Below are positions 10,252 to 18,730 of a stretch of 64,000 bases of DNA, in pieces. Source of the DNA: an uncultured Acidimicrobiia bacterium (GTDB lineage Bacteria; Actinomycetota; Acidimicrobiia; Spongiisociales; Spongiisociaceae); contig OY282370.1 in assembly GCA_958295745.1 (NCBI GenBank), positions 744,001 through 808,000 on the forward strand, read 5' to 3'. The notes beneath the pieces are model-generated. The model was given only the letters and a program-made list of their open reading frames with translations, searched no databases and was not told the origin of the DNA. Position 1 is the first letter of the stretch, and each line of letters begins with the position of its first letter. Both the position numbers and the translations under genes were made by a program.

Positions 10252-10779
10252 CTAGAGGGAGTGCTGGTCGAGCACCCCGATGTACGGGAGGTTGCGGTAC
10301 ACTTGGTCGAAGTCGAGTCCGTAGCCGACCACGAACTCGGGGCCGATCGTGAACCCCGTGTAGCGGACCTCCACCGGCACCCGTTGCATGTCCTTCTTTA
10401 CCAGCAGGCTGGCCAGCTCCATGGAGGCAGGCCGGCGCAGCCGCAGGGTCTTGAGCAGGTAGTCGAGGGTCAATCCCGAGTCGACGATGTCCTCCACCAG
10501 CAGGACGTGACGCCCGGCGATCTCCTCATCCAGGTCCTTCAGTATCCGCACCACCCCCGAGGTCTTGGTGGCCGCCCCGTACGACGCCACGGCCATGAAG
10601 TCGAACTCGACGGGTAACCGGACGCGGCGGGCCAGGTCCGCCATCACCATGAAGGCCCCCCTGAGTATGCCCACCATCAACAGGGACCGGCCCTCGTAGT
10701 CGCGGGTGATCTCCTCGCCCATCTCCCGCAGCCGCTCTGCGATCTGCTCCTCGCTGATCAGTACCCGACCGGTTTCCAC
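10252..10779 (-). CDS. hpt: Hypoxanthine phosphoribosyltransferase
   Basis: Purine salvage enzyme converting hypoxanthine/guanine and PRPP to nucleotides. The 175-residue protein has SLLMVGILRGAFMVMADLARR near the N-terminus, the PRPP-binding loop VLLVEDIVDSGLTLDYLL, and the C-terminal FVVGYGLDFDQVYRNLPYIGVL that closes over the base. It begins at GTG 10779 with an excellent GGGAGGA 4-5 nt upstream, inside the last 22 bp of tilS, so the pair is translationally coupled, an arrangement common with tilS and hpt. Confidence 0.97.
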   Translation of the reverse strand: METGRVLISEEQIAERLREMGEEITRDYEGRSLLMVGILRGAFMVMADLARRVRLPVEFDFMAVASYGAATKTSGVVRILKDLDEEIAGRHVLLVEDIVDSGLTLDYLLKTLRLRRPASMELASLLVKKDMQRVPVEVRYTGFTIGPEFVVGYGLDFDQVYRNLPYIGVLDQHSL

Positions 10780-12152
10780 TGCTCCTCCCGGACCGCCGAC
10801 AGCACCACGTAACCTACCGTATCCGCGGACACCCAGCCGGTGTAGGCCCTCCGCACGCCGGGAATCCAGACCACCCGGCCGGCCGCTTCCAGCACCGGCC
10901 GGCCCGGACGCTCGTCCCGGGGGATCCCGGCCTCGGCCAAGGAGTCGGCGACGCGCTTGCGCCCCCGGCGCATGGCGATCCGATCGTCCGGCGCCGCCGC
11001 CCTGATCACCGCTCTCTGCTCAGGCTCCCGACCGGTGGAGGCGCAGCCGTAGCGGGCGCCGACCTCGAAAGTGCGGGCGTCGAACACCTGCATCCACTTC
11101 GAGAAGGGATAGGCCTCGGGGCGGCCGGCGAACATCTGAGCCTCCCAGGTCCAGCCTCCCCAGCGGACCGGCCCCGAAACATCCCACGGGAGCGGGTCGG
11201 GAATCTCCGTCCGGCGCACGGCGCCGATCTGTACATGGGCGCCGACCCTCTCGACCGGCCGCCCGCCGGATGTTTGTGCGGGGCCTTCTCCCCTCGCCGC
11301 CGCCAGGACCGCCTCGACGTCTTTTCTGGTCCCCGGATATCCGCCGCCCACCGCCCGCAAGGCTCGGCGGGCCGCCCGGCCCGCCAGAGTCGGCGGCAGG
11401 GTGTTGAGCACAGGGGCGGGAATGCGCACTCTCCCGCCGCTCTCCTCCACCTTCACCTCGGCGCCCAACCCGTCGAGAAACCGCAGGTCGGCCTCCACCA
11501 GGCGGGACATCTCGGCCAGCCGCACCCCGATGCCCGGCGCGAGGGCCCGCTCCCAGGCGGCGAGGGCCCGGCGGATGCGGACCCGCCGGAAGGAAGCGTC
11601 CCGGTTGGCGGGGTCGTCGACGAAGGGAAACCCGAGCAGGCCGGCCAGCTCCCTGGTCTCGGAGCGGGTCACCTCGAGCATCGGCCGCACCAGGCGTTTC
11701 CGGCTCCGATGGATCCCCCGCAACCCGTCGAGGCCGGCGCCGCGCATCAGGTTGCCGAGCACCGTCTCGGCCTGATCGGTCAGCGTGTGGCCGGTGGCCG
11801 CCCGTTCCCCCTCCCGCAACCCGCGCTCCAATGCCGCATAGCGGACCTCCCTCGCCACCGCTTCGGGCGAACCGGGGCCGGACGCATCCACCCGGACGGT
11901 CTCGAGATCCAGGTCGAGCCGGCCGGCCACCGCCGCCGCGGCGGCTTCCATGCGGTCCGAACCGGGCCAGCCGTGATGCACATGCACCGCCCGCACCCGC
12001 CGCCCGCTCTCCTGCACCGCCCAGGCCAGCACCGCACTGTCCGCCCCGCCGCTCAGGGCCGCCGCCACCGGGAAGGACTCCTCCCCCAGGGCGCGCCCCA
12101 CCCGTGCGGCGACTTCCGACCCGAGCCGGGTCAGCCGACGCGGGCCAGCCAT
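10758..12152 (-). CDS. tilS: tRNA(Ile)-lysidine synthetase
   Basis: Modifies the wobble C of the AUA-reading tRNA-Ile to lysidine. The 464-residue protein carries the PP-loop ATP motif AALSGGADSAVLAW (SGGxDS) near residue 34, AVHVHHGW, GHTLTDQAETVLGNLMRGAGLDGLRGI and RPMLEVTRSETRELA, all typical of TilS. The start overlaps the end of the metalloprotease gene by 22 bp and its own end overlaps hpt by 22 bp. The frame stays open upstream of 12152, but that part is antisense-like to the metalloprotease and not TilS. Confidence 0.95.
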   Translation of the reverse strand: MAGPRRLTRLGSEVAARVGRALGEESFPVAAALSGGADSAVLAWAVQESGRRVRAVHVHHGWPGSDRMEAAAAAVAGRLDLDLETVRVDASGPGSPEAVAREVRYAALERGLREGERAATGHTLTDQAETVLGNLMRGAGLDGLRGIHRSRKRLVRPMLEVTRSETRELAGLLGFPFVDDPANRDASFRRVRIRRALAAWERALAPGIGVRLAEMSRLVEADLRFLDGLGAEVKVEESGGRVRIPAPVLNTLPPTLAGRAARRALRAVGGGYPGTRKDVEAVLAAARGEGPAQTSGGRPVERVGAHVQIGAVRRTEIPDPLPWDVSGPVRWGGWTWEAQMFAGRPEAYPFSKWMQVFDARTFEVGARYGCASTGREPEQRAVIRAAAPDDRIAMRRGRKRVADSLAEAGIPRDERPGRPVLEAAGRVVWIPGVRRAYTGWVSADTVGYVVLSAVREEQWKPVGY

Positions 12153-13168
12153 GAGGCGGGATCGGCGATCTCGGCGCGGGTGGGCAGGGCGTCGGGCGAC
12201 TCCCAGGCCAGATCCACCGCCGACCGGCCGGCCCGCCGCTCCACCGCCAGGATGAACTCTCTCCCCTCCTCGTACTGGCGCATCTTCATCTCCAGACCGG
12301 TGAGCCGCAGCAGCGCCGCCACCCGCGGGTTGTCCCGGCGGCGGGCCGCCATCTGGGACATCCGGCGCCAGGAGACCAGCTCCCGGGCTCCTATCCGGTC
12401 CATCACCACATGGCCGTGCCCTTCGAGCAGCGACATGAGCGCCTGCACCCGGTCGAGGCAGCGGAGCTCGTCGGGGGTGGCCATCAGCCCGAGCAGCCCG
12501 GCCTCTCCGAACGGGGACCGGGCGTTCAGGCCGCCCTGTCTGACCCGGGACACGAGGAGGGACAAGCGCGACCGGTCGGGTTGGGAAACCGACACCAACC
12601 CGGAGGCGAGGTCGAAGAAATAGGATCTCAACCACGGCACCCCCGCGAACTGGAGCCGGTGGGTGGCTTCGTGGAGCGCCACCCAGAACCGGAACTCGGC
12701 GGGGCGGAGCTGACGGCGCCGCTCGAACTCCAGGATGTTGGGGGCCGGGAGGCTGATCTCGTCGCCGGCCTCGGACGAGGGGAGCACCAGCTCGTACTGG
12801 CCCAGGACCTGGCGGGACAGAACCCCCAGCAACAGACCCATCTCGATGGCCGTCAGGCGTTGGGCGAGGCCCTCGCCGACCCCCTCTTCCTCCAGCCGCC
12901 GGCCCACCTCCTCTTGGGCGGGGTGCATGAGCGTCGAGAAGAAGGCCAGGTTCCGCTCTATCCAGGCGCGGCGGTCCACCACCGCCACGGCGGGCGGGCC
13001 GCCTCCGGAGAGCCCGGTCTCTTCCTCCACCAGCCGGCCGGCCCGCTCGACCAGACCGGGCGCCGCCTCTTCCAGGGCGAGCCGGTGGTAGCTGTCGGCC
13101 AGGGGATAGGAACCGGCCAGCCGGACGGCCACCCGGGCCGCCTGCTCCAAGCGGGGGTCCTCGATCAC
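12131..13168 (-). CDS. Zinc-dependent metalloprotease, DUF2342 family
   Basis: A protein of about 345 residues from a family almost confined to Actinomycetota and often annotated as coenzyme F420 biosynthesis-associated. The core is FWVALHEATHRLQFAGVPWL, where HEATH fits the HExxH zinc-metallopeptidase motif, followed by a helical region and EGHGHVVMDRIGA. The GTG at 13168 (VIEDPRLEQAARV) gives the usual N-terminus; the frame runs further upstream but overlaps the next gene. No signal peptide is visible, so it is probably cytoplasmic. The substrate is unknown. Placement next to tilS-hpt is a conserved actinobacterial arrangement. Confidence 0.88.
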   Translation of the reverse strand: MIEDPRLEQAARVAVRLAGSYPLADSYHRLALEEAAPGLVERAGRLVEEETGLSGGGPPAVAVVDRRAWIERNLAFFSTLMHPAQEEVGRRLEEEGVGEGLAQRLTAIEMGLLLGVLSRQVLGQYELVLPSSEAGDEISLPAPNILEFERRRQLRPAEFRFWVALHEATHRLQFAGVPWLRSYFFDLASGLVSVSQPDRSRLSLLVSRVRQGGLNARSPFGEAGLLGLMATPDELRCLDRVQALMSLLEGHGHVVMDRIGARELVSWRRMSQMAARRRDNPRVAALLRLTGLEMKMRQYEEGREFILAVERRAGRSAVDLAWESPDALPTRAEIADPASWLARVG

Positions 13169-13217
13169 AAGACGCCCCCGCTGCTGAACCGGGCCGGCGG
13201 GACCCGGCTTTCGCGCA

Positions 13218-13547
13218 TCACTTGATGACGCGATAACGGTTCTTGGTGACCCTGACGAAGTACATGATGATGGCGCCCACCACCGCCGCCGTACCGAGCA
13301 ACAGGGCGGCCGGAACCAGGAACCGGTAGGACCATTCGGGTTCGGGCGGCGCCGAGGAGTCGTCGGGGGCGGGCACGGCGGGTTCGGGAACCACCACCGA
13401 GGTGGTCTCTGCCGGTTCGTCCTCTTGGGCGGCGGCGGGCGCCGTGAGGAACACCCCCAACCACAGGGACAGCAACGCACAAAACAGCACCGACGCGGCG
13501 GCAGCGGCGGGGGCGGCGGAGCGGGCCGGGAGCGGTGCGGCGGTCAT
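13218..13547 (-). CDS. Small secreted/membrane protein, unknown function
   Basis: A 109-residue protein with an N-terminal signal-like hydrophobic stretch (SVLFCALLSLWLGVFLTAPAAAQ, likely cleaved after AAAQ-type residues), a Pro/Glu/Ser-rich outside segment, one TM helix (FLVPAALLLGTAAVVGAIIMYFV) and a short basic tail ending NRYRVIK. This is a type I membrane topology with the N-terminal part outside. I do not recognise a family. It is the first gene upstream of the metalloprotease-tilS-hpt run, 49 bp away. Confidence 0.7.
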   Translation of the reverse strand: MTAAPLPARSAAPAAAAASVLFCALLSLWLGVFLTAPAAAQEDEPAETTSVVVPEPAVPAPDDSSAPPEPEWSYRFLVPAALLLGTAAVVGAIIMYFVRVTKNRYRVIK

Positions 13548-13670
13548 GGCGGCAACTCTACCAGCAGGTGCGGCCCCGGCAGGCGCGTGATGCAATCAGA
13601 CGCGGCGGCAGGGGGCGCGGCGGCGGAAAGGGGCGCGGCGGCTCTCGGCCCTTGGCCGCGTCCGGTTTCC

Positions 13671-14606
13671 TCAAGGGGCCTGCGGGCGGGGAGAGAGCCA
13701 ACCGGGGGGAAGCTCGACGGGGAGGGGCTGGCGGAACAACCCGTCCGGTATCGGCGCCCCGGCCCGGACCAAGGCCAGGTTCCAGGAAGGCGAAGCCCCC
13801 AGCGCCCGGCGCAGGACGCCCACCGCGGCGCGGCACGCCGTCCGGGCGCCCGGAACCGCTCTCAACCCCAGGATGCCGCGCAGCCGAGGGGGCGTGACGG
13901 CAACCGCCCCGATGAACAGCAGCCGGTACCCCGCCCTCTGCAGCGGGGCCAAGGGCGGATCCGCCAGGAACTCCAAAACGGACCGCATCCCCGGTGACGG
14001 CCCCAGGCTCGGATGGCCCTCGACCCAGCGGCCCAGCGGCGCCGCCTCGAGAGGAAGCGGATCGGCGTCGAGCATCCGGCCGATCCGGGCCTGCTCCGCC
14101 GTGAACCGGTCGGCTTCGGAGGGCGCCGCCGGACGCGGGCCGTATGCGCGGTAGGCGGCCAGGAACGAGTCCGTCAAGACGTTGTGCACCCAGGCGGCCA
14201 GAGCGGGGTTCCCGGCCGAGTAGGGCAGGCCGCGGTGTGATCTCCCCACCACGGGGGCGTGGGCCGCCCGCACCCGCCCCACCGCCCGTTCCACTTCGGG
14301 AAGAGCGCCGAAGGTGGTGGCGGTTACGTAGGACGAGGTGCGCGAAAGGCGGCCGAGCGGGTCCTCCCTGTACTGGGAATGGTCGGCCACCCCGGCCGCC
14401 GCCTCGGGATGGCAGCTCTGGATGAGCAGCGCCCGGATGCCGCCCACGAAGGCGGAAACGTCGCCGATCAGGGGCCAAGACGCCGAATCGGGGCCGCACA
14501 CCCCGGCATCACCCCGATACTCCAAGGTGGCCCGCAACGGATAGTCGGCATGGCGGAACGGATCGGTGGCCGAAGCCCCCACCCTCAGCCTGACGGATTC
14601 CAGCAC
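13671..14606 (-). CDS. MpaB/DUF2236-like oxygenase family protein
   Basis: The 311-residue protein shows the DUF2236 pattern: SAFVGGIRALLIQSCHPEAA, GVADHSQYREDPLGRLSRT, a TTFG segment, then PYSAGNPALAAWVHNVLTDSFL. This family includes MpaB-type oxygenases and the latex-clearing protein, and the His residues in CHPEA and AWVH are the likely heme ligands (family knowledge). The substrate cannot be inferred. It starts at GTG and follows the anti-sigma gene by 23 bp, so it may be part of the regulated operon of the sigma factor. Confidence 0.85.
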   Translation of the reverse strand: MLESVRLRVGASATDPFRHADYPLRATLEYRGDAGVCGPDSASWPLIGDVSAFVGGIRALLIQSCHPEAAAGVADHSQYREDPLGRLSRTSSYVTATTFGALPEVERAVGRVRAAHAPVVGRSHRGLPYSAGNPALAAWVHNVLTDSFLAAYRAYGPRPAAPSEADRFTAEQARIGRMLDADPLPLEAAPLGRWVEGHPSLGPSPGMRSVLEFLADPPLAPLQRAGYRLLFIGAVAVTPPRLRGILGLRAVPGARTACRAAVGVLRRALGASPSWNLALVRAGAPIPDGLFRQPLPVELPPGWLSPRPQAP

Positions 14607-14629
14607 TCCCCGCCGCCTGCCCGGCTCGG

Positions 14630-14878
14630 TCAGCGGCCGGTGCGTTCCCGGACGGAACGGCGGATGCGCTCCAAAACCTCCGGCGGAGCATCGACCCGCA
14701 CCCGCTCGCGAACGAAGCCCAAGAGCCGCTGTTCGAACTCGTAGGCCCGCTCACAGCCGCGGCACAAGCGCAGGTGCAGCCTGATCCGCACCCTGCGCAC
14801 CGCCCTCACCTCCCCGTCCAGATACGAGTAGATACGGGAAATGGCGCGCATGCACGAGTCCGAATGTCTGCGCATCAT
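14630..14878 (-). CDS. Anti-sigma factor, zinc-binding (RsrA-like)
   Basis: An 82-residue protein with cysteines and histidines arranged as in ZAS-type anti-sigma factors: HSDSC near the N-terminus, then HLRLCRGC (HxxxCxxC). Such proteins bind zinc and release their sigma factor when the thiols are oxidised. The ATG overlaps the sigma gene stop as ATGA, the usual coupling of a sigma factor with its inhibitor. The rest is a helical Arg-rich segment without a TM helix, so it is a soluble redox-sensing type (inference). Confidence 0.85.
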   Translation of the reverse strand: MMRRHSDSCMRAISRIYSYLDGEVRAVRRVRIRLHLRLCRGCERAYEFEQRLLGFVRERVRVDAPPEVLERIRRSVRERTGR

Positions 14879-15453
14879 TTCCGATCTCCTGCGGCGCCCA
14901 GAAGTCCATGCTCCTCGGCTGCTTCCCACAACGCCTTCTGCAGAGCTTTTCTTCCGCGATGGAGACGGGACATCACGGTTCCGATCGGAATATCCAGCAT
15001 GGCCGCGATCTCCTTGTAGGAAAATCCTTGGAGATCGGCCAGCAGCACCGGCATCCGGTAGGGTTCGGGAAGGCTGTCGATGGCCCGGCGGACATCCTCC
15101 CCGCCCAGGGAGTCGAACACCTGGTCTTCCGCCGACCGCGCCGCCCGCCCGGCCTCGGCGGACGTGATCTTCCGGTACATGTACAGGTCCTCCACCTCGG
15201 CCAAATCGATCTCGCGCGGTCGGCGTTTCTGTTTCCTGTACCCGTTGATGAAAGTGTTGGTGAGGATGCGGTAGAGCCAGGCCCGCAGGTTGGTGCCCTC
15301 GGTGAACCGGTCATAGGCCCGGTATGCCTTGAGATAGGTCTCCTGGACCAGGTCTTCGGCATCCGCCGGATTCCTGGTCATGCGAAGGGCGGCCGAATAG
15401 AGCGGTGAGGCGTATACGAGAGCCTCCCGCTCGAAGTTCGCCCTGTCCGCCAT
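14875..15453 (-). CDS. ECF sigma factor, SigR/RpoE-like
   Basis: A 192-residue group 4 sigma factor. Region 2: [33 protein letters not shown] and [21 protein letters not shown]. Region 4: [47 protein letters not shown], matching the SigR group of actinobacteria that controls the disulfide-stress response. Its cognate anti-sigma follows immediately. A TATGAT box on the minus strand at 15480-15485, about 27 bp before the start, is a plausible -10 for a vegetative promoter. I see no convincing SigR autoregulated promoter (GGAAT-N18-GTT). Confidence 0.93.
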   Translation of the reverse strand: MADRANFEREALVYASPLYSAALRMTRNPADAEDLVQETYLKAYRAYDRFTEGTNLRAWLYRILTNTFINGYRKQKRRPREIDLAEVEDLYMYRKITSAEAGRAARSAEDQVFDSLGGEDVRRAIDSLPEPYRMPVLLADLQGFSYKEIAAMLDIPIGTVMSRLHRGRKALQKALWEAAEEHGLLGAAGDRK

Positions 15454-15603
15454 AATTCCACGCCCTTGCCTGCCGCACGATCATACCAAGCCCATAACCG
15501 GGTCCCTCATATCCCCTTCCAAGCCCTGCCCCGGAGCGGCGCCCCTGTCCATCGGGGCCGAACACCCGGGGCGCCGGCTGAGAGAGAGATTTGGATATCC
15601 CGG

Positions 15604-15676
15604 AGCCGGAGAGGGGAATCGAACCCCTGACCTGCTCATTACGAGTGAGCCGCTCTGCCGACTGAGCTACTCCGGC
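15604..15676 (-). tRNA. tRNA-Thr (anticodon CGU)
   Basis: The minus strand folds into a full cloverleaf: acceptor GCCGGAG/CTCCGGC, D stem GCTC/GAGC, anticodon stem GCTCA/TGAGC with loop CTCGTAA (anticodon CGT, reading ACG), and T arm AGGGG-TTCGATT-CCCCT. The discriminator is U and CCA is not encoded. Confidence 0.97.
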
Positions 15677-15800
15677 CTGTCAGGCCTGTTCATTGCTTGT
15701 ATGCCTGCATGCCCGATCTTAGTGGAAGGCGCCGCCTACGGAATACCGCAGCTGCCGCCCGAAACGGGAACGACAGGGGCGCCGAGCACCGACAAGGGTA

Positions 15801-15829
15801 TTGAAAGTGTCATAGATAGGGTGTATAAT
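15801..15829 (+). promoter_or_regulatory. Promoter of RNA copy 1
   Basis: TTGAAA (15801-15806), 17 bp, TATAAT (15824-15829). The spacer and flanks (TGTCA, TAGAT, TGTATA, TATTG, AACAGATA) are shared with the promoter at 24474-24502, far beyond the two hexamers. Confidence 0.8.
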
Positions 15830-15835
15830 ATTGGA

Positions 15836-16089
15836 TAACAGATACAACAGCGGCTCCGCGGGCCACTGTGATATATAAAGGCCGCCCGGCCCAGAGGCAC
15901 CGATCTCCCGGCTCCTTCGAAGCGGGGAAGACGCCCTCCAAGGGCAAGGCCGGCCGGACTAGCTGTGCTGAGACGGATCGGGCAGTTGCCGGGCAAACAC
16001 GCCCCGGCGGCCCGAAGACGATGGATCGGTGGCGGCGGGGGCTGGGCCCGGCGAAGCCGGCAGCTCGAAGCGGAGAACGCGAAAACCGG
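15836..16089 (+). ncRNA. Putative structured ncRNA, copy 1
   Basis: Starts about 7 nt after the TATAAT box. A variable leader of about 125 nt is followed by a core (15960-16089) that matches a minus-strand core at 24223-24354. The core opens with TAGCTGTG and ends GAGAACGCGAAAACCGG in both. Helix P1 is CGGGC (15979-15983) with GCCCG (16010-16014). Inside it P2 is GCCGGGC (15988-15994) with GCCCCGGC (16001-16008). P3 is CCGGC-GAA-GCCGG (16048-16060). P1 and P3 are identical in both copies while P2 differs by paired, compensating changes, which argues for an RNA. The 3' end is unknown; no U-tract terminator follows. Confidence 0.65.
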
Positions 16090-16365
16090 CGCCCTGCCAG
16101 CCGCAATCCCACCAGAGACAACCTCCCCGAATATCACAGTCAGGCGTGCCCGCTACCCGCCTGCCGGGGAAACATCGAAACAGCGCAAGCCGACCAACCC
16201 ACCAACGAAACAAGGCCGCCGTCCACCTCGGCAGATCCACATCTTCGGTTTCCAACAACCGGCGCGTCTCCGCCGCCCGCTCTGGCCGACTGTGTCGGGT
16301 CGAGTCCAGGGGTCGTGGTGTACGGGGGATGGCGGTCCCTGTGATGACCGGGGGCGCGGGTCAGG

Positions 16366-17874
16366 TCAGACGGCTACCGAGTTCATGGACCGGACCAGGA
16401 AAGCGGCCATCTGTCCCCGGGTCGCCGGAGCGGTCGGGCAGAACAACAACGGATCGACCGAGCATCCCCTGGTCACACCCGCCGCGTAGAGGAACTCCGC
16501 CGCCCGCACCGCGCCGTCGGGTTGGCGGGACATGTCCGCGAACGCGCCGTCGGCCGCCTCCACCTCCGACAGGTGGGAGAAAGCCGCCGTCAGCATCTGC
16601 GCCAGCTCCGCCCTGGTGACCGGGCCTTCCGGATCGAACCTTCCTTCCGGGGCGGACATCACGCCCGCCGCCACAGCCCACTGCGCCGGCCGCTCGTACC
16701 AGGCGCCCGCCGGGACATCTCCCAGAGCCGCCGCCCCTGACGGGGGTCCATACAGCCGACGCACCCCCTCGTGCAGGAACACGGCGGCCTGCGCCCGGGT
16801 CGCCGGGCGGTCCGGGCAGTAGCCGTTCAGGACGTCGCAGCCGGCGGCGGCCGCGTCCCAGGCCGCAAGGCTCTCGATGCTGGACTCGTGAATGTGGCCG
16901 TCGTCGTCACAGAACGGGCCGCGGTAGGACCCCTGCGCTATCCGCTGCATGACTTGGGGAAGCGGCCCCTCGACACCGCTCCGGCAGATATCGAACACTG
17001 CCAGCTTGCCGCCCCTCGAAGGGGCCAGGTCGAGAAGCTCCTCCGGTACGGGGCCGGAAAACCGATTGTCCCGTAGATACAGCCTCTCGAGGCTGGACAG
17101 GGACCCCAGCTCGGGCGGCAGACTCCCGCTCAACATGTTGCCCCTCATCCACAGCGTCACCAGACCGGTCAGGTTGCCCAGCTCGGCGGGGATCGGACCG
17201 GAGAGCCGGTTCCGGTCGAAATCGAGGTAGGTCAGCTTCGCCAACCGGCCCAGCTCCGGAGGGATGGGCCCGGTCAGCCGATTGTCGAACAACGCCATCC
17301 TCTCCATGTCGGCCAGGTTGCCCAGCTCGGCGGGGATCGGGCCGGAGAGGGAGTTGCTGTTGAGGTGCATCTGGTAGAGGCCGGTAAGGTTTCCCAACTC
17401 CGGAGGGATGGGCCCGGTCAGCCGGTTGTGGTTGAGGAACAGTTCCCTCAGAGCGGTCAGACGGGTGATCTCGACCGGGATGTCGCCGCCGATGTCCTGG
17501 AACTGGAGCGCCAGGGTCGTGACCCGGGCCCCCTCATCGGTAAGGCCGATGAAGACGCCGTTCCAGGAGAGGCCGATGCCCCAGGTGCGCAGGAAATGGT
17601 CGGCGGGCAGATCGGCGTTGGCCGGATGGGCCAGCCAGTAGTTCTTGATAGCCACCAGCGCCCGGCAGTCCGACGCCAGCCCCGGGTTGGTCCGCAGATC
17701 GAACCCGAAACTGCCGTCGGAACACCTTGCCGGATCGAGATCCGATCCGGTCTGGCCCTCCGCAGGGGAAGACAACCACACTGCCAGGGCGACCAGAGCC
17801 ACCACACACGTTGCCAGGGCATAAGGGAATCCGCCGCACGGAACCTCCCTCGTTCCCCTCCGAGGAGCTTGCAT
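16366..17874 (-). CDS. Secreted leucine-rich-repeat protein with SLH anchor domains
   Basis: A 502-residue surface protein. An N-terminal signal peptide (LATCVVALVALAVWLSSPAEG) is followed by an acidic Cys-containing cap, then six 24-residue plant-type LRRs of the form LTGLxxLxLxxNxLSGPIPxELGN (about residues 140-285), and a Cys-containing C-cap. Residues from about 340 on are three SLH-like segments (FDPEGPVTRAELAQMLTAAF and CPTAPATRGQMAAFLVRSM among them) that bind cell-wall polymers. The GxIP-type LRR is a protein-binding solenoid common in plants and scattered in bacteria. The ATG follows a TAGGGT -10-like box by 8 nt, so the mRNA may be leaderless. Confidence 0.88.
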   Translation of the reverse strand: MQAPRRGTREVPCGGFPYALATCVVALVALAVWLSSPAEGQTGSDLDPARCSDGSFGFDLRTNPGLASDCRALVAIKNYWLAHPANADLPADHFLRTWGIGLSWNGVFIGLTDEGARVTTLALQFQDIGGDIPVEITRLTALRELFLNHNRLTGPIPPELGNLTGLYQMHLNSNSLSGPIPAELGNLADMERMALFDNRLTGPIPPELGRLAKLTYLDFDRNRLSGPIPAELGNLTGLVTLWMRGNMLSGSLPPELGSLSSLERLYLRDNRFSGPVPEELLDLAPSRGGKLAVFDICRSGVEGPLPQVMQRIAQGSYRGPFCDDDGHIHESSIESLAAWDAAAAGCDVLNGYCPDRPATRAQAAVFLHEGVRRLYGPPSGAAALGDVPAGAWYERPAQWAVAAGVMSAPEGRFDPEGPVTRAELAQMLTAAFSHLSEVEAADGAFADMSRQPDGAVRAAEFLYAAGVTRGCSVDPLLFCPTAPATRGQMAAFLVRSMNSVAV

Positions 17875-17885
17875 ATTACAATACC

Positions 17886-18596
17886 CTACATAGGGCGGGG
17901 TGTCTTTCCCCGTATTTTACTCCGGGATCGGCGCCGGCGGGGGCGCACCGCGGCGGCAGACCTGCTGATCTCCCTGTCGAGAACCTCCCGCACCGCTTCG
18001 GTCAGGGCGCCCACCGGATCATCACGGCCCGCGAATCCCTCCGGGGCGACGGCGCTTCCCACCACCACCCGTATCGGCGCCCGGCGCAGCCGCAGGCGTT
18101 CTATCGGCATGGCGTACTGTGTGCCCCACACCGCCACCGGTACGATCGGCACTCCGGCCCGGAGAGCCAGCCAGGCGGCCCCCCTCTCCAGGGGAACGTC
18201 GCCCCAACACCGGACCCGGCGGCCCTCCGGGAACATCCCGATCACCCCGCCCGACGCCAGGTGCCGGAGGGCTTCCCTGAGCGCCCCTACCGGATACCGG
18301 CCTTCCCTGGGCATAGGGATGGCGCGGAAGGCCCGGAAGACAACATCGAGAACCGCCGCGTTGCCCCACAACTCGTCGAGCGCCAGGAAACGCACCGGAC
18401 GGCGGAGCGCCAGCCCGGCCATGACAGGATCGAGATGCGACAGGTGGTTGACGGCCGCCACCCAAGGCCCGTCCGGCAGAGGGGCCCGGCGCTCTGACGA
18501 GTAGGGGAACCAGACCGCGGCCGCCCGGGCAGGCGGCCGGCAGACGGCCCACAGCGCCCGGTCTCTGAGAACAGGCCGGGCGGTCGTCACGGTCAC
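17886..18596 (-). CDS. 1-acyl-sn-glycerol-3-phosphate acyltransferase family protein (PlsC-like)
   Basis: A 236-residue acyltransferase for phospholipid synthesis. It has the catalytic NHLSHLDPVMAG (HxxxxD), the substrate motif MFPEGRR (FPEG) and AGVPIVPVAVWGTQ (motif IV) in the right order and spacing. It starts at GTG with no strong ribosome site, and ends with an Arg-rich basic tail that may associate with the membrane. The gap to the LRR gene is only 11 bp. The exact acyl acceptor is not certain. Confidence 0.92.
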   Translation of the reverse strand: MTVTTARPVLRDRALWAVCRPPARAAAVWFPYSSERRAPLPDGPWVAAVNHLSHLDPVMAGLALRRPVRFLALDELWGNAAVLDVVFRAFRAIPMPREGRYPVGALREALRHLASGGVIGMFPEGRRVRCWGDVPLERGAAWLALRAGVPIVPVAVWGTQYAMPIERLRLRRAPIRVVVGSAVAPEGFAGRDDPVGALTEAVREVLDREISRSAAAVRPRRRRSRSKIRGKTPRPM

Positions 18597-18730
18597 GGCC
18601 CGGCTACGCGCAACCCTCAGGAGCGGCCGGGCGCACCTCTAAACCGCCGGCTCGTCGGCCCCGGCCGCGATGAGAGGCCGCGGTCGATAGACCGGACGGC
18701 GTGTACCGAGCTTCATGTTGCGAGCCGGGT

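Larger units (their letters stand above)
15677..16365. other. Gene-free region with RNA copy 1
   Basis: No credible protein gene on either strand. It contains the tRNA-Thr promoter side, a perfect vegetative promoter at 15801-15829 and the conserved RNA core at 15960-16089 (listed separately). The 270 bp after the core, up to the 3' end of the LRR gene, hold nothing I can name. Confidence 0.6.

Noticed and set aside
15736-16137. Minus-strand frames overlapping RNA copy 1 as protein genes.
   Set aside because: The conserved parts with copy 2 are not codon-structured; changes pair as RNA stems and not as synonymous codons.
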